Shown here: positions 62,883-64,000 of the stretch, piece after piece
Position numbering within the stretch: position 1 is the first letter of the stretch
Layout: each line of letters opens with the position of its first letter
Notes under the pieces: model-generated
Database searches by the model: none
What the model saw: only the letters and a program-made list of their open reading frames with translations
Told to the model about the DNA's origin: nothing
Translations under genes and position numbers: made by a program
From: Rugosibacter sp.
GTDB lineage: Bacteria > Pseudomonadota > Gammaproteobacteria > Burkholderiales > Rhodocyclaceae
DNA: 64,000 bases
Assembly: GCA_004322535.1 (NCBI GenBank)
Contig: SCUZ01000016.1
Location: 1-64,000 of the forward strand
Direction of reading: 5' to 3'

Positions 62883-64000
62883 AAAAATCTGCGATTGTTG
62901 TCGCGGCTACGTGTTTGGTACTGGCTTTTTTTGCGCTGGATCTGAATCACTATTTATCGCTTGCTGGCCTTAAGGCCAGCTTGGGGCAATTCGAAACATG
63001 GCGAGCGGCCTCGCCGGTTTTTGTTAGTCTCAGCTTCTTTGCGCTGTATGTTCTGGCTGCAGCACTTTCCTTGCCTGGAGCCATAGTGATGACGCTCGCG
63101 GCGGGTGCCTTGTTTGGCCTGTGGTGGGGCGTACTCATCGTGTCGTTTGCCTCCAGTGTTGGCGCTACTTTGGCCTTTATCACTTCACGTTATTTGTTAC
63201 GGGATGCCATTCAGCAACGCTTCGGCAATCGCCTGCAGGCTATTAATGAAGGCATGGCCAAGGATGGCGCATTTTATTTATTCACACTGCGCCTGGTGCC
63301 GCTATTTCCATTTTTTATCGTCAACCTGCTGATGGGACTAACGACTATTCCGACCCGCACGTTTTACTGGGTCAGCCAGGTTGGCATGTTCGCTGGCACC
63401 ATTGTTTATGTGAATGCCGGCACGCAATTGGCCAAACTATCCGGCTTGTCCGGCATCGTTTCACCGGGTCTTTTGATTTCGTTTGCTCTACTGGGAATAT
63501 TTCCGATGTTAGCCAAGCGAATTTTGGGTTTCGTGCAACGCCGTCGCGTGTACGCCAAATGGCAGAAGCCTAAACAGTTTGACCGGAATCTGGTGGTGAT
63601 AGGTGCTGGCGCTGCGGGTTTGGTGACGGCTTACATTGCCGCTGCGGTGAAAGCCAAAGTCACGCTGGTCGAGGCCCACAAGATGGGCGGAGATTGCTTG
63701 AACTATGGCTGCGTCCCAAGCAAGGCGCTAATCAAGTCGGCACGTCTGGCGCATAACATGCGCCACGCAGACCATTATGGCCTTGCGGCTAACGAACCTG
63801 CATTCAGTTTCCGCCAGGTGATGGCCAGAGTGCATGAGGTTATCCGCGCCGTTGAACCGCATGACAGCATTGAACGCTATACCAGCCTGGGTGTGGAAGT
63901 GCTTGAGGGTGTTGCCCGGATTCTTGACCCCTGGACGGTAGAGGTCACGCTGGGTAACGGTGGCACTCAGCGGCTGACTACGCGCAGCATTGTGATCGCT
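62879..64000 (+). CDS. TVP38/VTT membrane domain fused to a flavoprotein reductase (C-terminus beyond window)
   Basis: About 374 residues are visible. The N-terminal TVP38/VTT-type membrane domain (about 220 residues) has GAIVMTLAAGALFGLWWGVL and FPFFIVNLLMGL. At about residue 239 a pyridine nucleotide-disulphide domain begins with FDRNLVVIGAGAAGLVTAY, the disulphide GGDCLNYGCVPSKALI and so on to the edge. The layout matches MerA/Lpd-like reductases fused to TVP38 proteins. It overlaps arsS by ATGA and is cut by the window end. Confidence 0.85.
   Translation, partial: MKKSAIVVAATCLVLAFFALDLNHYLSLAGLKASLGQFETWRAASPVFVSLSFFALYVLAAALSLPGAIVMTLAAGALFGLWWGVLIVSFASSVGATLAFITSRYLLRDAIQQRFGNRLQAINEGMAKDGAFYLFTLRLVPLFPFFIVNLLMGLTTIPTRTFYWVSQVGMFAGTIVYVNAGTQLAKLSGLSGIVSPGLLISFALLGIFPMLAKRILGFVQRRRVYAKWQKPKQFDRNLVVIGAGAAGLVTAYIAAAVKAKVTLVEAHKMGGDCLNYGCVPSKALIKSARLAHNMRHADHYGLAANEPAFSFRQVMARVHEVIRAVEPHDSIERYTSLGVEVLEGVARILDPWTVEVTLGNGGTQRLTTRSIVIA

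Overview
ORGANISM. The window looks like a betaproteobacterial chromosome. Pointers are EF-P with Arg32 next to the rhamnosyltransferase EarP, FlhDC, a Tn4371-type trb/tra transfer module, a bufferin-type DUF2282/DUF692/DUF2063 cluster, and a group I intron in tRNA-Leu(UAA) whose core resembles, from memory, the Azoarcus tRNA-Ile intron. A Nitrosomonadales-like metal- or sulfur-associated bacterium is plausible, but the genus cannot be fixed from this sequence. LAYOUT. 1-10.9 kb is ordinary core genome: a YgiQ radical SAM protein (cut by the edge), an HNH nuclease, a TonB-like protein, a Nudix hydrolase, flhDC, a large FAD dehydrogenase, efp-earP, a family-5 uracil-DNA glycosylase, uvrC and pgsA. 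10.9-11.8 kb is a tRNA cluster (Gly-GCC, Cys-GCA, a broken tRNA-Leu 5' half, and an intact tRNA-Leu(UAA) split by a 232-bp group I intron). 11.8-24.0 kb, minus strand, is a complete mating-pair-formation module traG-copG-trbBCDEJ-trbK-trbLFGI-DUF2274. It abuts the terminator of tRNA-Leu and has no relaxase or integrase in the window. 24.0-25.0 kb holds no recognisable gene. 25.0-34.4 kb holds pstSCAB, a DUF3179 protein, a remarkable KCGA-repeat secreted peptide, a histidine-rich conserved protein, a degenerate-GGDEF/EAL protein, a thioredoxin/CcdA pair and a 44-aa membrane peptide. An IS66 element (34.7-37.3 kb, 8-bp target duplication, frameshifted tnpC) splits a small membrane-protein gene. 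37.5-45.9 kb contains a Cys-rich GDCCVFC-type protein, an AraC regulator and five carboxymuconolactone-decarboxylase/AhpD-like genes mixed with a truncated 3-hydroxybutyrate dehydrogenase, a patatin and a glutathione reductase. An IS4-type element (46.0-47.6 kb) precedes an OsmC gene and a mer operon (merR / merT-merP-merF-merA), which runs on into an HMA-OMP-NHL-membrane protein module (to 54.1 kb). 54.2-61.6 kb has a methylthioadenosine phosphorylase-type gene, an NDH-2-like oxidoreductase, nrtS, an ECF sigma/anti-sigma pair and the bufferin-type cluster. 61.9-64.0 kb has arsS and a TVP38-flavoprotein fusion running off the edge. HOW IT FITS TOGETHER. The right two thirds is a mosaic of metal and thiol-stress functions: Hg(II) reduction, copper-type peptide buffering, an ArsS-type enzyme, AhpD-like and OsmC peroxide or thiol chemistry, and glutathione reductase. 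The mosaic has visible scars: a merT 3' stub whose merP ribosome-binding site now leads a CMD gene, an inverted 117-bp copy of the tRNA-Cys/Leu junction at 41.8 kb fused to a headless dehydrogenase, and two insertion sequences. Those scars, the intron-bearing tRNA-Leu and the Cys-repeat peptides are the points most worth following up.
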